The notes under the pieces: model-generated
What the model was told of the DNA's origin: nothing
The model's database searches: none
Seen by the model: only the letters and a program-made list of their open reading frames with translations
From: Parafrankia discariae
Lineage (GTDB): Bacteria > Actinomycetota > Actinomycetes > Frankiales > Frankiaceae
DNA length: 64,000 nt
Direction of reading: 5' to 3'
Assembly: GCF_000373365.1 (NCBI RefSeq)
Contig: NZ_KB891219.1
Coordinates: 104,123-168,122 of the forward strand
Position numbers and translations under genes: made by a program
In this document: positions 11,401-21,030 of the stretch, one piece after another
How positions within the stretch are numbered: the first letter of the stretch is position 1
How the letters are laid out: each line of letters begins with the position of its first letter

Positions 11401-13123
11401 GTTCGGCGTGACCAGCGAGTACCTGGCGAACGCGGACGACATCCAGATCAAGATGGCGCAGGGCGCGAAGCCCGGCGAGGGCGGTCAGCTGCCGGGGCAC
11501 AAGGTGTACCCGTGGATCGCGCGGACCCGGCACTCCACCCCGGGCGTGGGCCTGATCTCGCCGCCGCCGCACCACGACATCTACTCGATCGAGGACCTCG
11601 CCCAACTCATCCACGACCTGAAGAACGCCAACCCGAAGGCGCGGGTGCACGTCAAGCTCGTCGCCGAGGTCGGCGTCGGGACGGTGGCCGCGGGTGTCTC
11701 CAAGGCGCACGCCGACGTCGTGCTGATCTCCGGCCACGACGGTGGCACCGGCGCCTCCCCGCTGACCTCGCTCAAGCACGCCGGAGCCCCCTGGGAGCTC
11801 GGCCTCGCCGAGACCCAGCAGACGCTGCTGCTCAACGGCCTGCGTGATCGGATCGTCGTCCAGGTCGACGGCCAGATGAAGACCGGGCGGGACGTCGTCG
11901 TCGGCGCGCTGCTCGGCGCCGAGGAGTTCGGTTTCGCCACGGCGCCGCTCGTCGTCGCCGGCTGCGTGATGATGCGCGTCTGTCACCTCGACACCTGTCC
12001 GGTCGGCGTGGCGACGCAGAACCCGGAGCTGCGCGCCCGTTTCACCGGCCGGCCGGAGTTCGTCGAGGCGTTCTTCACCTTCATCGCCGAGGAGGTCCGG
12101 GAGCACCTGGCCGCCCTCGGGCTGCGCAGCATCGCCGAGGCGGTGGGCCGGGTCGACCTGCTGGACGCCCGCGCCGCCATCGACCACTGGAAGGCGTCCG
12201 GGCTCGACATCACCCCGCTGCTGCACACCCCGGAGCGGCCGTTCGGCGGCTCGCTGCACTGCACCGCCAGCCAGGACCACGGCCTCGACAAGGCCCTCGA
12301 CAACTCCCTGATCCAGCTCTGCGAGGGCGCCATCGAGGACGGCCGTCCGGTCTGGCTGGAGATGCCGATCCGCAACGTCAACCGGACGGTCGGGACCATG
12401 CTCGGCTACGAGGTGACGAAGCGGTACGGGGCCGCCGGGCTGCCCGACGACACGATCTCGCTGCGGTTCACCGGCTCCGCCGGGCAGAGCTTCGGGGCGT
12501 TCGTGCCGCGCGGGATGACCCTGACCCTCGAAGGCGACGTCAACGACTACGCAGGCAAGGGGCTCTCCGGCGGGCGGATCATCGTCTTCCCGCCGAAGGA
12601 GTCGCCGCTGCGAGCCGAGGAGAACACCGTCGCCGGCAACGTGCTGCTCTACGGCGCGACCGCCGGCGAGGCGTACTTCCGCGGCATCGTCGGCGAGCGG
12701 TTCTGCGTGCGCAACTCCGGAGCCACCGCGGTGGTCGAAGGCGTCGGCGACCACGGCTGCGAGTACATGACCGGTGGGACGGTCGTCGTTCTCGGGCCGA
12801 TCGGCCGCAACTTCGCGGCCGGGATGAGCGGTGGCGTGGCCTACCTGTACAAGCCGGTCAGCCAGCGCATCAACACCGAGATGGTGGACGTCGACCCGCT
12901 CGACGACGACGACCGGTCCGCGCTGCGCGCCGTCGTCGAGAAGCACTACCGGGAGACCGGCTCGGCCATCGCGTCCCGGGTGATCGGCAACTGGGCCGAC
13001 GCCCAGGAGGACTTCGTCAAGGTCATGCCGAAGGACTACAAGCGGGTGCTGGCGGCGATGCGCAGCGCCGAGGAGCAGGGCCTGTCGGTGGAAGACGCGA
13101 TCATGGCCGCCGCCCGGGTCTGA
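8489..13123 (+). CDS. gltB: Glutamate synthase large (alpha) subunit
   Basis: NADPH-dependent GOGAT large chain: hydrolyses glutamine and uses the ammonia to aminate 2-oxoglutarate, together with GltD. The 1544-residue length is typical. A 16-residue propeptide precedes the class II amidotransferase nucleophile C17 (HDACGVGF). The order is glutaminase domain, central domain, FMN-binding synthase domain and a C-terminal GXGXG beta-helix ([23 protein letters not shown]). The 3Fe-4S cysteines are C1159, C1165 and C1170 in [18 protein letters not shown] 8489 is preceded by a weak AGGAC. gltD follows 235 bp later. Confidence 0.98.
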   Translation: MPTAQGLYDPTFEHDACGVGFVVDVHGRRSHELVDQGLTVLRNLDHRGASGSDPDTGDGAGILVQVPDGFFRDVVEFALPAPGRYAVGTVFLPQVAGERDDAVRTISRIVRQEGLRVLGWREVPTVSHIVGHAAREVEPWMRQIFLMLPGTPTRPRVAPGDAEVTGADSAGGAGTAALAADPSAPTTGPGGLDAMELERRAFCVRKRVRRETGVYMPSLSSRTIVYKGMLTTHQLSAYFPDLDDPRFTSAIALVHSRFSTNTFPSWPLAHPYRLIAHNGEINTVRGNRNWMRAREALLASDLIPGDLSRLFPICADGASDSASFDEVLELLHLGGRSLPHAVLMMIPEAWENHEEMEAARRAFYRFHSALMEPWDGPASIAFTDGTVIGAVLDRNGLRPSRYWVTDDGLVVMASEVGVLDIPPHRVVRKGRLQPGRMFLVDTAQGRIVSDDEIKSELATAAPYEEWLHAGLISLDDLPEREHVLYGHSSVMRRQQVFGYSQEELRIIIGPMARTGAEPIGSMGTDTPVAVLSSRPRLLFDYFTQLFAQVTNPPLDAIREELVTSLGRTLGPEGNLLAPSPASARMVYLPFPVISNTQLARIIGINDDGDMPGFASVTVRGLYDVAGGGAALAARLAEICAGVSEAIADGARIVVLSDRDSDERKAPIPSLLLTAAVHHHLIREKTRTKVGLIVECGDAREVHHIALLTGYGAAAVNPYLAFESIDDLLARGELTGIEREQAEKNLIKGLGKGLLKVMSKMGISTVASYTGAQVFEAIGLAQELVDQYFVGTPSRLDGVGIDVIAEEVAARHRRAYPTVPSELAHRTLEVGGEYQWRREGELHLFNPETVFLLQHATRSRQYDLFRQYTAKVDGLSRENATLRGLFELRTGGRAPIPIDQVEPVSEIVKRFATGAMSYGSISAEAHETLAIAMNRLGGKSNTGEGGEDARRFVPDENGDLRRSAVKQVASGRFGVTSEYLANADDIQIKMAQGAKPGEGGQLPGHKVYPWIARTRHSTPGVGLISPPPHHDIYSIEDLAQLIHDLKNANPKARVHVKLVAEVGVGTVAAGVSKAHADVVLISGHDGGTGASPLTSLKHAGAPWELGLAETQQTLLLNGLRDRIVVQVDGQMKTGRDVVVGALLGAEEFGFATAPLVVAGCVMMRVCHLDTCPVGVATQNPELRARFTGRPEFVEAFFTFIAEEVREHLAALGLRSIAEAVGRVDLLDARAAIDHWKASGLDITPLLHTPERPFGGSLHCTASQDHGLDKALDNSLIQLCEGAIEDGRPVWLEMPIRNVNRTVGTMLGYEVTKRYGAAGLPDDTISLRFTGSAGQSFGAFVPRGMTLTLEGDVNDYAGKGLSGGRIIVFPPKESPLRAEENTVAGNVLLYGATAGEAYFRGIVGERFCVRNSGATAVVEGVGDHGCEYMTGGTVVVLGPIGRNFAAGMSGGVAYLYKPVSQRINTEMVDVDPLDDDDRSALRAVVEKHYRETGSAIASRVIGNWADAQEDFVKVMPKDYKRVLAAMRSAEEQGLSVEDAIMAAARV

Positions 13124-13358
13124 CCGGCGCGGCGGCTCTCCTCGCGGCGATCCTTCGCGCGAGCGCGGATTTCGGAGGACGATTCTCCGCGGGCGATTCT
13201 CCGTGTCGTCGTGACCCCAGGACCACCGACCGACTGACCGACCGAACGAACGTCGACCGACATCACGGCCGAGAACGCGACGCCCCGGCGTACCCGAACC
13301 GTCAGGGGCACGCGGGGCGGACACGTCACAGCGGCCTCATGGAACCGACAGGAGCGGC

Positions 13359-14804
13359 ATGGCTGACCCGACTGGCTTTCTCAAGCATCGCCGGGAGCTG
13401 CCCACGCGCCGCCCGGTGGACGTGCGCATCACCGACTGGCGCGAGGTGTACGAGTCGTTCCCGGAACCGGCGCTGCGGCACCAGGCGGGCCGGTGCATGG
13501 ACTGCGGCATCCCGTTCTGTCACGAGGGCTGTCCACTCGGGAACATCATTCCCGAGTGGAACGACCTCGCCCGGCGCTCGGACTGGTCCGAGGCGATCGA
13601 ACGGCTGCACGCGACGAACAACTTCCCGGAGTTCACCGGGCGGCTCTGCCCCGCGCCGTGCGAGGCGGCCTGCGTGCTGGGCATCGGGGACGACCCGGTG
13701 ACCATCAAGCAGATCGAGGTCACCATCATCGACCGCGCCATCGCGGACGGGGCGGTCGTCCCGGTGCCGCCGTCGGTGCGCACGGGCCGTCGTGTCGCGG
13801 TTGTCGGCTCCGGCCCGGCCGGCCTGGCCGCCGCCCAGCAGCTCACCCGGGCCGGCCACGAGGTGGTCGTCTACGAGCGGGCCGACCGCGTCGGTGGCCT
13901 GCTCCGCTACGGGATCCCCGAGTTCAAGATGGAGAAGCGGGTCCTCGACAACCGCCTGGCGCAGATGGAGGCGGAGGGGACGTCGTTCGTCACCTCGTGC
14001 AACGTCGGCGTCGACATCACCGCCGACGAGCTGCGCTCGTCCTACGACGCGGTCGTCCTGGCCGGCGGGTCGACGGTGGGGCGTGACCTGCCCGTCCCCG
14101 GGCGGGAGTTCAAGGGCATCCACCTGGCCATGGAGTTCCTGGTCCCGGCGAACCGGGTGCAGCAGGGGGACCTGGCCGAGACGACGATCTCCGCGGCCGG
14201 GAAGCGGGTCGTGATCATCGGTGGTGGTGACACCGGGGCGGACTGTCTGGGCACCTCGCACCGACAGGGCGCTTTGTCCGTGCACCAGCTCGAGATCATG
14301 CCGCGCCCGCCGGCCACCCGGCCGCCGGCGAACCCGTGGCCGTCCTTCCCGATCGTCTACCGGGTCTCCAGCGCGCACGAGGAGGGCGGCGAGCGGGTCT
14401 TCGCCGTCTCCACCGAGCGGTTCGTCGGCGACGACGAGGGCAACGTGCGGGCATTGCTCATGCACGAGGTCCAGATGGTCGACGGGCGGTTCCAGAAGGT
14501 CGAGGGCAGCGAGACCGAGCTGCCGTGCGACCTGGTGCTGCTGGCGATGGGCTTCGTCGGGCCGGAGCGTCCCGGCCTGCTCGAGCAGCTCGGTGTCGAG
14601 CTGGACGCCCGCGGCAACGTCTCCCGTGACCTCGGCTGGTCGACGTCGGTGCCCGGCGTGTTCGTCGCCGGTGACATGGGCCGCGGCCAGTCCCTGATCG
14701 TCTGGGCCATCGCGGAGGGGCGCTCGGCGGCCGCCGCCGTCGACCGGTACCTCACGGGGACGACCGACCTGCCGGCTCCGATCCTGCCGACCCGCCGGCC
14801 CTGA
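13359..14804 (+). CDS. gltD: Glutamate synthase small (beta) subunit
   Basis: FAD/NADPH oxidoreductase that supplies electrons to GltB. The 481-residue product has the family's usual size. N-terminal cysteines for 4Fe-4S clusters appear in CMDCGIPFCHEGCP and LCPAPCEAAC. Dinucleotide-binding motifs follow: VAVVGSGPAGLAAAQQL for FAD and RVVIIGGGDTGADC for NADPH, with FVAGDMGRGQSL near the C-terminus. ATG 13359 has AGGAG at good spacing. Same direction as gltB and probably in one operon, although 235 bp separate them. Confidence 0.97.
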   Translation: MADPTGFLKHRRELPTRRPVDVRITDWREVYESFPEPALRHQAGRCMDCGIPFCHEGCPLGNIIPEWNDLARRSDWSEAIERLHATNNFPEFTGRLCPAPCEAACVLGIGDDPVTIKQIEVTIIDRAIADGAVVPVPPSVRTGRRVAVVGSGPAGLAAAQQLTRAGHEVVVYERADRVGGLLRYGIPEFKMEKRVLDNRLAQMEAEGTSFVTSCNVGVDITADELRSSYDAVVLAGGSTVGRDLPVPGREFKGIHLAMEFLVPANRVQQGDLAETTISAAGKRVVIIGGGDTGADCLGTSHRQGALSVHQLEIMPRPPATRPPANPWPSFPIVYRVSSAHEEGGERVFAVSTERFVGDDEGNVRALLMHEVQMVDGRFQKVEGSETELPCDLVLLAMGFVGPERPGLLEQLGVELDARGNVSRDLGWSTSVPGVFVAGDMGRGQSLIVWAIAEGRSAAAAVDRYLTGTTDLPAPILPTRRP

Positions 14805-14840
14805 CCGCGGACCCGGTCGGGTGTCCGGTCGGGTGTCCTC

Positions 14841-14868
14841 GTCCGCCGGTCCGGGTGGGCCGGCGGAC
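14841..14868 (+). terminator. Hairpin after gltD (first of two)
   Basis: Perfect 9-bp arms, GTCCGCCGG (14841-14849) and CCGGCGGAC (14860-14868), with a 10-nt loop, 37 bp after the gltD stop. It forms a tandem pair with the hairpin at 14888. Confidence 0.5.
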
Positions 14869-14887
14869 CCGTCCACCCGTCCGTGCG

Positions 14888-14907
14888 CCCCCGGTTGTGA
14901 CCGGGGG
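14888..14907 (+). terminator. Terminator hairpin after gltD (second of two)
   Basis: Arms CCCCCGGT and ACCGGGGG close a TGTG tetraloop, followed by TGGATTT. This is the best intrinsic-terminator candidate ending the gltBD transcript before adk. Confidence 0.6.
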
Positions 14908-15014
14908 TGGATTTCGCCTGCTGGGGAGGTGAACCGTTGGGGGACTCGCCCGCGCCGCGTCCGGTCTGCCCTGGTTCACCGTCGCGGCACCTCTACCGGA
15001 GGCCAACCAACCGG

Positions 15015-15030
15015 TACCGTGCAGGCCATG
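15015..15030 (+). promoter_or_regulatory. Leaderless-type -10 element of adk
   Basis: TACCGT (15015-15020) ends 7 nt before ATG 15028, which also fixes the start at the family N-terminus MRLVLLGPPG. Confidence 0.5.
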
Positions 15031-15627
15031 AGGCTCGTGCTGCTCGGCCCGCCCGGCGCCGGCAAGGGGACCCAGGCCGCGCGGATCAGCGCGCGCCACG
15101 GCCTGCCGGCGATCTCGACGGGTCAGCTCTTCGACCAGCAGATCTCCGCCGGGTCACCGCTCGGCCGGCGGGCCGAGCACTACGTCCGGGCCGGTGAGCT
15201 CGTCCCGGACGAGATCGTCCTGGACATGGTCGCCGAGCGTCTCGCCACCGGCATCGACTGCGGGGTGGGATTCCTGCTGGACGGCTTCCCCCGGACACTG
15301 CCGCAGGCCGAGGCGCTCGACCGCATGCTGACCGCCACCTGCGGGCCGCTCCACATGGTCCTCGACCTCGACGTCGACGAGACCGAGGTGCTCGCCCGGA
15401 TCGCCCGGCGCTCGCTTTCCGAGGGGCGTCTCGACGACACCCAGGAGACGGCGCGGCGCCGGCTGAAGGTCTTCGCGGCGGAGACGGCCCCACTGCGCAG
15501 CCACTACGCCGAGCAGGGAATCCTGCGCACCGTCGACGGCACCGGCACACCGGACGAGGTCGCCGCCCGGGTCGAGGAGATCCTCGCGGCTGCGGCCCAT
15601 CCCGAGCTCCGGGCGGCTCGTCCCTGA
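15028..15627 (+). CDS. adk: Adenylate kinase (short form)
   Basis: Interconverts ATP + AMP and 2 ADP in the cytoplasm. The 199-residue product begins directly with MRLVLLGPPGAGKGTQA, whose P-loop GPPGAGKGT is at residues 7-15. STGQLF (AMP site), LLDGFPRTLPQ and the Arg pair in the lid (ARIARR, then TARRRLKVF) are visible. The lid is the short type without zinc cysteines. The usual ribosomal-operon adk is not here, so this may be a second copy or a related nucleoside monophosphate kinase. Flanked by the gltBD terminators and a membrane protein gene. Confidence 0.85.
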   Translation: MRLVLLGPPGAGKGTQAARISARHGLPAISTGQLFDQQISAGSPLGRRAEHYVRAGELVPDEIVLDMVAERLATGIDCGVGFLLDGFPRTLPQAEALDRMLTATCGPLHMVLDLDVDETEVLARIARRSLSEGRLDDTQETARRRLKVFAAETAPLRSHYAEQGILRTVDGTGTPDEVAARVEEILAAAAHPELRAARP

Positions 15628-15724
15628 CGTGACCTCCGGGTGTCCGGACGGGTCGGGAGATCCCATGGCGGGATAAATTGGACCCGTCAGTGACGGCACG
15701 CGGCGATAGTTCGGGGATGACCGG

Positions 15725-18130
15725 ATGGGTTCTGGGATCCGGGCGCGCGCTCGCCGGCGGGCGGCCACTTCCGGCGCCGGGGTTGAGACTCCGGCGGGTT
15801 CCACCCCCGCTGTGGGGCACGGCCTGCCCGCGCCCAGGGACGGCGGTCTCTCCGCCACGGCTGAGGCGGCCGATTCGGACTCCGCGGGCCCGGACAGCCC
15901 CGGCGGTTCCGGCAGCCCCGGTCGCGCCTCGGGCGCCGGGTGGTCCCGGGCCCCGGGGGGGCGGGTCCCGCGGGACAGCCCTCGGCGGCGGGCGGCCCAG
16001 TGGGGGCTGGCCGTGCTGCTGGCGCTCGTCTGGCTGCCCTTCGTCGTGCTCTCCACCTCGCGCACGACCGTCCTGAGTGCCGACTTCTACTCCCAGGCGC
16101 TCACCGAGGCGAACGCCTACGACCGCCTCTACACCGAGGTACTGCCCGACCCCGCTGTCGAGTCCCTGCTCTCCGGCCTGCCCGTCGACCCCAGCCTGGT
16201 CACCGCGAACCTGCGCACGGTGCTGCCACCGTCGACGGTCGAGGCGATGACCGACGAGCAGATCGGGCGCATCGTCGACTACCTGCGCGCCCGCCAGGGC
16301 GACGTCGAGTTCAGCGTCGACCTGACCCCGATCTTCGGCAACATCTCCGGCCTGGCCAACCGCTACATCGCGGGCGAGATCGGTACCGGCACCAGCTACC
16401 AGGTCGAGTCGGTCACCCAGTTCACCCGTTCCGTCCTCGACGCGCTCGACGACATCGTCGCCGGCCGCCCGCCCACCGCGCTGCCCACCATGGAACTCTC
16501 GGCACAGGACACCGACCGGGTGGTCGAGGCGGTGCTCGGCCGGCTGAAGCCGGCGGAGCGCGACGCGGTGGCCGCCCCCCTGCGCGCGGACCTGCGCTCC
16601 GGCGACGTGGCCGGAGCGCTGGCCCGGGTCGGCCCGCTGCTGTTCGAGGGCGACGAGCGGGCGGTCGGTGAGATGCGCGCCCACCTCACCGACGGTGCGG
16701 TGCTCGACCTGGGCGTCCGCCTCTCCGACCTGCGCGACGAGCCGGCGATCAGCGCCGTCTCCAGGCTGCACGACGTCGCGGCGGCGCTCGACGGCCTCAC
16801 GCTGGCGCTGCTGGGCCTCGCCGGGCTGATCTGCGTGGCGATCGTCGCGCTGGCCGCCGCTCGCGGCCGGTCCCGGACGCGGGTGCTGGCGGGAGCGGTC
16901 GTCGTCGCCGGGCTCGCGGCCGGCGTGCTGGGCGTGGTGCTGCGGATGCTGCTGCCGAACCCGCTGCTCGCCCTGGAGAAGCCGGGCGGCCCGCTGCCGC
17001 TGGGGGCCGGCGCGGTGCTCGCCGACTTCTCCCGGCACGCGTACGCCGACATCGAGTCCGACTACCTGCGCATCGTCGTCTGGACCCTCGTGGTGGGGCT
17101 GGTGATCCTCGGCGGCGCGCTGCTCGTGGCGCTCTCCGCGCGCTGGGGCCGGGCCGGCCGGCGCCGTCGGCTCGCCGCCGGCTTCGCCGTGGCCGCCCCG
17201 CTGATGATCGGGCTGACCTGGGTCGCCTTCCCGGGCGCCGCGGCGAACGCCCGGGAGCTGTGCAACAGCCAGGTCCGGCTGTGTGACAGCCGGTACGACG
17301 AGGTCACCTATCTGGCCACCCACAACGCGATGGCGACCAGCGAGGACCGCTTCCTCGGCCCGACCCAGGACCCGTCGCTGGTCCACCAGCTCGACCTCGG
17401 AGTGCGCGGCCTGCTGCTCGACGTCCATCACTGGACGACACCCGAGCAGGTGGACGCCGTCCTCGAGACGCTGCCGCCCTCGACCCGGGCGGCCATCGAG
17501 CCGCTGACCCGCAACGCCCGGTCAGCCCGGCCGGGGCTGTGGCTGTGCCACAACCTGTGCCAGCTCGGGGCGCTCGACCTGACCACGGAGCTGGGCAAGG
17601 TCAGGGACTGGATGGACCGCAATCCCACCGAGGTCGTGACGCTGATCATTCAGGACGAGGTGCCCGCCCCGGAGATCGCCGGCGCGGTCGCGCAGGCTGG
17701 CTTGTCCCGCGTCGTCGTCACCCCTCCGGCCGACGAGGACGGCGAGTGGCCCACCCTGCGGGAGATGGTCGATTCCGGCCGGCGCCTGGTCGTCTTCACC
17801 GAGATCCAGGACCTGCCCGGGACCTTCCTGCGCAGTTTCTACCGCTACGCGTCGGACACCCCGTTCTCGGTCGACTCCCCGGAGAAACTGACCGGCTGTG
17901 CCCGCCTGCGGGGAGCCGCGGGATCGCCGTTGCTCCTGCTCAACAACTGGGTGACGGACGCGGCACCCAGCCGGCAGGCCGCCGTGGTCGCGAATCGTGC
18001 CGACCGGATCCTCACACGGTCCAAACAGTGCGAGACCGAACAGGGCCGGCGCCCCACCTTCGTCGCGGTCGACTTCGTCAACATCGGCGACGCCGCCGCC
18101 GCGGTCGACCAGTTGAACGCCGCCAACTGA
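15725..18130 (+). CDS. Membrane protein with extracytoplasmic PI-PLC-like domain
   Basis: An 801-residue protein. The N-terminal 90 residues are disordered. Membrane segments lie near 93-112, 358-378, 385-408, 455-478 and 488-505. Between TM1 and TM2 is a roughly 240-residue soluble domain rich in helices. The C-terminal 280 residues resemble the phosphatidylinositol-specific phospholipase C X domain: THNAMATSE with H533, QLDLGVRGLLLDVH, LCHNLCQLGALDL with H609 and VVTLIIQDEV. The two histidines fit the general acid/base pair of bacterial PI-PLCs. The enzyme domain is predicted outside the membrane. The substrate is unknown; phosphoinositide or another phosphodiester lipid is inference. Monocistronic. 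Confidence 0.75.
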   Translation: MGSGIRARARRRAATSGAGVETPAGSTPAVGHGLPAPRDGGLSATAEAADSDSAGPDSPGGSGSPGRASGAGWSRAPGGRVPRDSPRRRAAQWGLAVLLALVWLPFVVLSTSRTTVLSADFYSQALTEANAYDRLYTEVLPDPAVESLLSGLPVDPSLVTANLRTVLPPSTVEAMTDEQIGRIVDYLRARQGDVEFSVDLTPIFGNISGLANRYIAGEIGTGTSYQVESVTQFTRSVLDALDDIVAGRPPTALPTMELSAQDTDRVVEAVLGRLKPAERDAVAAPLRADLRSGDVAGALARVGPLLFEGDERAVGEMRAHLTDGAVLDLGVRLSDLRDEPAISAVSRLHDVAAALDGLTLALLGLAGLICVAIVALAAARGRSRTRVLAGAVVVAGLAAGVLGVVLRMLLPNPLLALEKPGGPLPLGAGAVLADFSRHAYADIESDYLRIVVWTLVVGLVILGGALLVALSARWGRAGRRRRLAAGFAVAAPLMIGLTWVAFPGAAANARELCNSQVRLCDSRYDEVTYLATHNAMATSEDRFLGPTQDPSLVHQLDLGVRGLLLDVHHWTTPEQVDAVLETLPPSTRAAIEPLTRNARSARPGLWLCHNLCQLGALDLTTELGKVRDWMDRNPTEVVTLIIQDEVPAPEIAGAVAQAGLSRVVVTPPADEDGEWPTLREMVDSGRRLVVFTEIQDLPGTFLRSFYRYASDTPFSVDSPEKLTGCARLRGAAGSPLLLLNNWVTDAAPSRQAAVVANRADRILTRSKQCETEQGRRPTFVAVDFVNIGDAAAAVDQLNAAN

Positions 18131-18262
18131 CCGTTTTGTTCGTGAATGTCGAAGGCTATCCGGCTGATTCATAATTCTGAATGACAGGCAGCGCATTGTC
18201 GGTGCGGAAGACGGGACATCCCCGGCGGAGAACGTTTACTGAGCCCAGGGCAATATACGGCT

Positions 18263-19126
18263 ATGGGTGGTATGGATCCTCGGCGCAGATCTCGCCGTTT
18301 CGAACACGCCAGATCGGTGACGGGAACACTGGTGATGTCCGCCGTTCTGGCGGGAGTGCCCGCCGGTCCCGGCCTCGCTCTCGTTCCCGGCCCACCGGGC
18401 GCGCCCGTTGTTCCCGTTGTTCCCGGTTCGCCTGTTGTTCCCGGTTCACCCGTCGTTCCCGGTCCACCGGTCCTGCCCGCACCGCCGGCTCCGCCGGAGC
18501 CGGTTCCCGCGATCGGAATGGACCTGCCCGGGCCGCTCGGCCCGGGTGACCGGGGAACATCCGTGCTCGCGCTCCAGCGGCGGTTGGTCGAACTGGGCTA
18601 CTGGCTCGGTACGCCCAACGGGATCTACGGAGCCCTGACTGCGCAGGCCGTACTCGCCGCCCAGAAGGTCGGCGACCTGGAGCGTGACAGTCTGGTCGGC
18701 CCGGCCACCTGGGCCTCGCTGCGGCAGGGCCCCCGGCCGCTGGCCGTGACTCGTTTCGGCCTGGCACTGGAGGTCGACGTCGCGCGCCAGCTGCTGCTCG
18801 TCGTCCAGGACGGATCGGTCCGCGAGATCCTCAACACCTCGACCGGGACGGATCGCTGGTACGAGGTGCGCGGCCAACGCCTCCTCGCCGACACCCCGCG
18901 GGGTACCTGGCACGTGTACCGGCAGGTCGACGGGGTCGACCCGGGCCCGCTCGGCGGCCTGTACCGGCCGAAGTACTTCCACACCGACGGAATCGCCGTA
19001 CACGGCTACGCGTCCGTGCCGGGGCGCGCGGCGTCCCACGGCTGCGTCCGGGTCACGAACGAGGCGATGGACTGGCTGTGGGCGGCGGGGATCGGCGCGA
19101 TCGGGACGACGGTGCTGGTCCGCTGA
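18263..19126 (+). CDS. Secreted L,D-transpeptidase with peptidoglycan-binding domain
   Basis: Cross-links peptidoglycan stem peptides (3-3 links) outside the membrane. The 287-residue product has an N-terminal signal-like hydrophobic stretch (TGTLVMSAVLAGVPAG), a Pro/Val repeat linker (PGSPVVPGSPVVPGPPV), and a PG_binding_1 repeat at about residues 95-155 (SVLALQRRLVELGYW). A YkuD domain follows with HGYASVPGRAASHGCVR; the catalytic cysteine is C261. The shape is typical of actinobacterial LDTs. Start at ATG 18263 is the likeliest; a second ATG lies three codons on. No clear ribosome-binding site. Confidence 0.88.
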   Translation: MGGMDPRRRSRRFEHARSVTGTLVMSAVLAGVPAGPGLALVPGPPGAPVVPVVPGSPVVPGSPVVPGPPVLPAPPAPPEPVPAIGMDLPGPLGPGDRGTSVLALQRRLVELGYWLGTPNGIYGALTAQAVLAAQKVGDLERDSLVGPATWASLRQGPRPLAVTRFGLALEVDVARQLLLVVQDGSVREILNTSTGTDRWYEVRGQRLLADTPRGTWHVYRQVDGVDPGPLGGLYRPKYFHTDGIAVHGYASVPGRAASHGCVRVTNEAMDWLWAAGIGAIGTTVLVR

Positions 19127-19251
19127 CGGCCCCGGCCGGATGCCCGCGGCCGGGCCTGAGCATGACCCGATCCCGGCGTGATCGTGTTGACGGGCCGGGT
19201 GGGGAGCGTCGTCCGCGGTCCGCGCGTTCACCTCGTGGGAGTCTTGTCTGA

Positions 19252-19280
19252 TTCAGGCCCGGTCCCGTACCGGGCCTGGA
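19252..19280. terminator. Hairpin between L,D-transpeptidase and terB
   Basis: CAGGCCCGGT (19254-19263) and ACCGGGCCTG (19269-19278) form perfect 10-bp arms around a 5-nt loop, extended by one more T-A pair after a wobble. It lies about 125 bp after the transpeptidase stop and is a probable intrinsic terminator. Confidence 0.6.
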
Positions 19281-19391
19281 CCGACCCGGCACGCCCGACT
19301 CCGGTCGGGTGCGTCCGGCCCCGCGACCTTCGTGAGCGAACGACGCCGGGATCCTCGTGACACCGGACACGCCACCGGCAAAGGAGCACAG

Positions 19392-19847
19392 GTGCCGATC
19401 TGGAACCAGCTACGACAGTCCGCGCAGAGCATGCAGGGGCAGCTCAACGCGAAGAAGAACGATCTCAAGAGCGGTGCGTTCCGTGACGCCAGCATGGCGA
19501 TGTGCGCGCTCGTGGCCGCGGCTGACGGCAGCATCGACCCGGTCGAGCGACAGCGGGTCGCGTCGCTGATCGTCGGGAACGACGTGCTGTCGAACTTCCC
19601 GGCCGACGACCTCCAGCGCCGGTTCAACGACTACCTGGGCAAGCTGCAGGCCGACTTCGACTTCGGCAAGGTCTCGATCCTCCAGGAGATCGGCAAGGTC
19701 AAGAAGAAGCCGACCGAGGCCCGCGCCGTGATCCAGATCGGCATTGTCATCGGCGGCGCCGACGGCAACTTCGACAAGACCGAGCAGGCGATCGTCCGCG
19801 AGGCGTGCTTCGCGGTGGGGATCAACCCGGAGGAGTTCGACCTCTGA
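19392..19847 (+). CDS. terB: TerB-family tellurite-resistance-type protein
   Basis: A 151-residue cytoplasmic protein, exactly the usual TerB length. GTG 19392 has a strong AAAGGAG five bases upstream; an in-frame GTG at 19332 is rejected. The start reads MPIWNQLRQ, followed by a helical TerB domain with two acidic motifs, AAADGSIDPVE and GGADGNFDKTE, which resemble the metal-binding repeats of the family. TerB proteins take part in membrane-associated stress complexes. No terC, terD or terZ gene is adjacent, so its partners must lie elsewhere. Confidence 0.9.
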   Translation: MPIWNQLRQSAQSMQGQLNAKKNDLKSGAFRDASMAMCALVAAADGSIDPVERQRVASLIVGNDVLSNFPADDLQRRFNDYLGKLQADFDFGKVSILQEIGKVKKKPTEARAVIQIGIVIGGADGNFDKTEQAIVREACFAVGINPEEFDL

Positions 19848-19852
19848 CCGCC

Positions 19853-19919
19853 GCGGGCCGGCGCTCTCCACTTCCTCGCGGCCTGGTCGCCTGAGAATCA
19901 TCGGCGGTCGCCGGCCCGC
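19853..19919. terminator. Long-loop inverted repeat after terB
   Basis: GCGGGCCGGCG (19853-19863) and CGCCGGCCCGC (19909-19919) are perfect 11-bp arms separated by 45 nt, starting a few bases after the terB stop. Possible terminator; the long loop makes it uncertain. Confidence 0.35.
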
Positions 19920-20064
19920 CGCCCCTGCCCGCCCATCATGATCTGGGTCGCAATCCCTGGCAGCGGCCACCCGTCCGGACGACTGTGATTCCGTCGCTTC
20001 CAGCCCGGCGCGCCCGGTGGCGCTCCGGCCGGTCAGCGGCTCGTCACGACCGGACGGAGGTCAG

Positions 20065-20982
20065 GTGGGACCAGCCGACGCTGTTCTCGTCGCCGGGGCC
20101 GGCCTGCTCGCGGGGGGTGTGAACGCCGTGGCGGGCGGCGGCACCCTGATCGCCTTCCCGGCGCTGCTCGCCACCGGCCTGCCCGCCCTCACCGCCAACA
20201 TCACCTCCTCGGTCGGGCTCGTCACCGGGTACGCGGGCGGCGCGCTGGGCTACCGGCGGGAACTGCGCGGGCAGACGTCCAGGCTGAAGGCGCTCGGGCC
20301 ACCGGCGATGCTCGGTGGCCTCGTCGGCGCGGTCGTCCTGCTGCTCACCCCGTCGGACGGCTTCCGGTCCGCCGTGCCGTTCCTGGTGATCGTGGCCTGC
20401 CTCCTCCTGGCCGCGCAGTCGAGGCTGGCCGCACTCGTCGCCCGCCGCCGGGCGGCCGCTCTGGTGACCACCCCCCGGGGGGAGCCCGGGAAGCCGGCTG
20501 CCGGCAGGCCGGTCGCCGGCACGCCGGTTGCCGGTGGGCCGGTTGCCCGCACGCCGGTTGCCGGTGGGCTGGTCGCTGACGAGCCGGCCGCCGGTGGGCC
20601 GGTCAGGGGCGAACCGTCCGTCGGGGCCGTCACCTGGCCCACCCGGGTCGGGGTGTTCGTGGCGGGGGTGTACGGCTCCTACTTCGGGGCCGGCCTCGGT
20701 GTGGTTCTGCTCGGTGTTCTCGGCATCCTGCTGGTCGACGAGCTCCAGCGGACGAACGCCCTCAAGACCCTGCTCTCGTTCGGTGTGAACGCGATCGGCG
20801 TTGTGGTCTTTCTCGTCACCGCTCAGGTGTCCTGGGCGTACGCCGGAATCCTCGTCGTGACGTCGGCGGCCGGCGGGGTCCTCGGCGCGCGGGTCGCCCG
20901 GCGGCTTCCCGCGCCGGCGCTGCGCGCGGCTGTGGTCGTGCTCGGTCTGGTCGTGGCCTTGGTCCTGCTGATCCGCGGCTGA
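20065..20982 (+). CDS. TauE/SafE-family permease with a repetitive cytoplasmic insert
   Basis: A 305-residue multi-pass membrane protein of the sulfite/organosulfonate exporter superfamily. GTG 20065 has GGAGG four bases upstream, so it is preferred to GTG 20017. The first half shows the typical GAGLLAGGVNAVAGGGTLIAFPALL motif. The second half repeats the fold with GVYGSYFGAGLGVVLLGVLG and NALKTLLSFGVNAIG. Residues about 138-184 are a degenerate repeat of VAG-P units between the two halves, absent from typical members. Substrate unknown. A second TauE/SafE gene lies at 42319. Confidence 0.88.
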   Translation: MGPADAVLVAGAGLLAGGVNAVAGGGTLIAFPALLATGLPALTANITSSVGLVTGYAGGALGYRRELRGQTSRLKALGPPAMLGGLVGAVVLLLTPSDGFRSAVPFLVIVACLLLAAQSRLAALVARRRAAALVTTPRGEPGKPAAGRPVAGTPVAGGPVARTPVAGGLVADEPAAGGPVRGEPSVGAVTWPTRVGVFVAGVYGSYFGAGLGVVLLGVLGILLVDELQRTNALKTLLSFGVNAIGVVVFLVTAQVSWAYAGILVVTSAAGGVLGARVARRLPAPALRAAVVVLGLVVALVLLIRG

Positions 20983-21030
20983 CGATCCCGCCTGGCCTCC
21001 GGTGAGGCGGACGCACCCTGGGGCCTGGGG

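Noticed and set aside
8414-13324. Very long minus-strand open frame opposite gltB
   Set aside because: It is the antisense shadow of a clear glutamate synthase gene in GC-rich DNA; its Arg/Gly/Val-rich translation is not protein-like.
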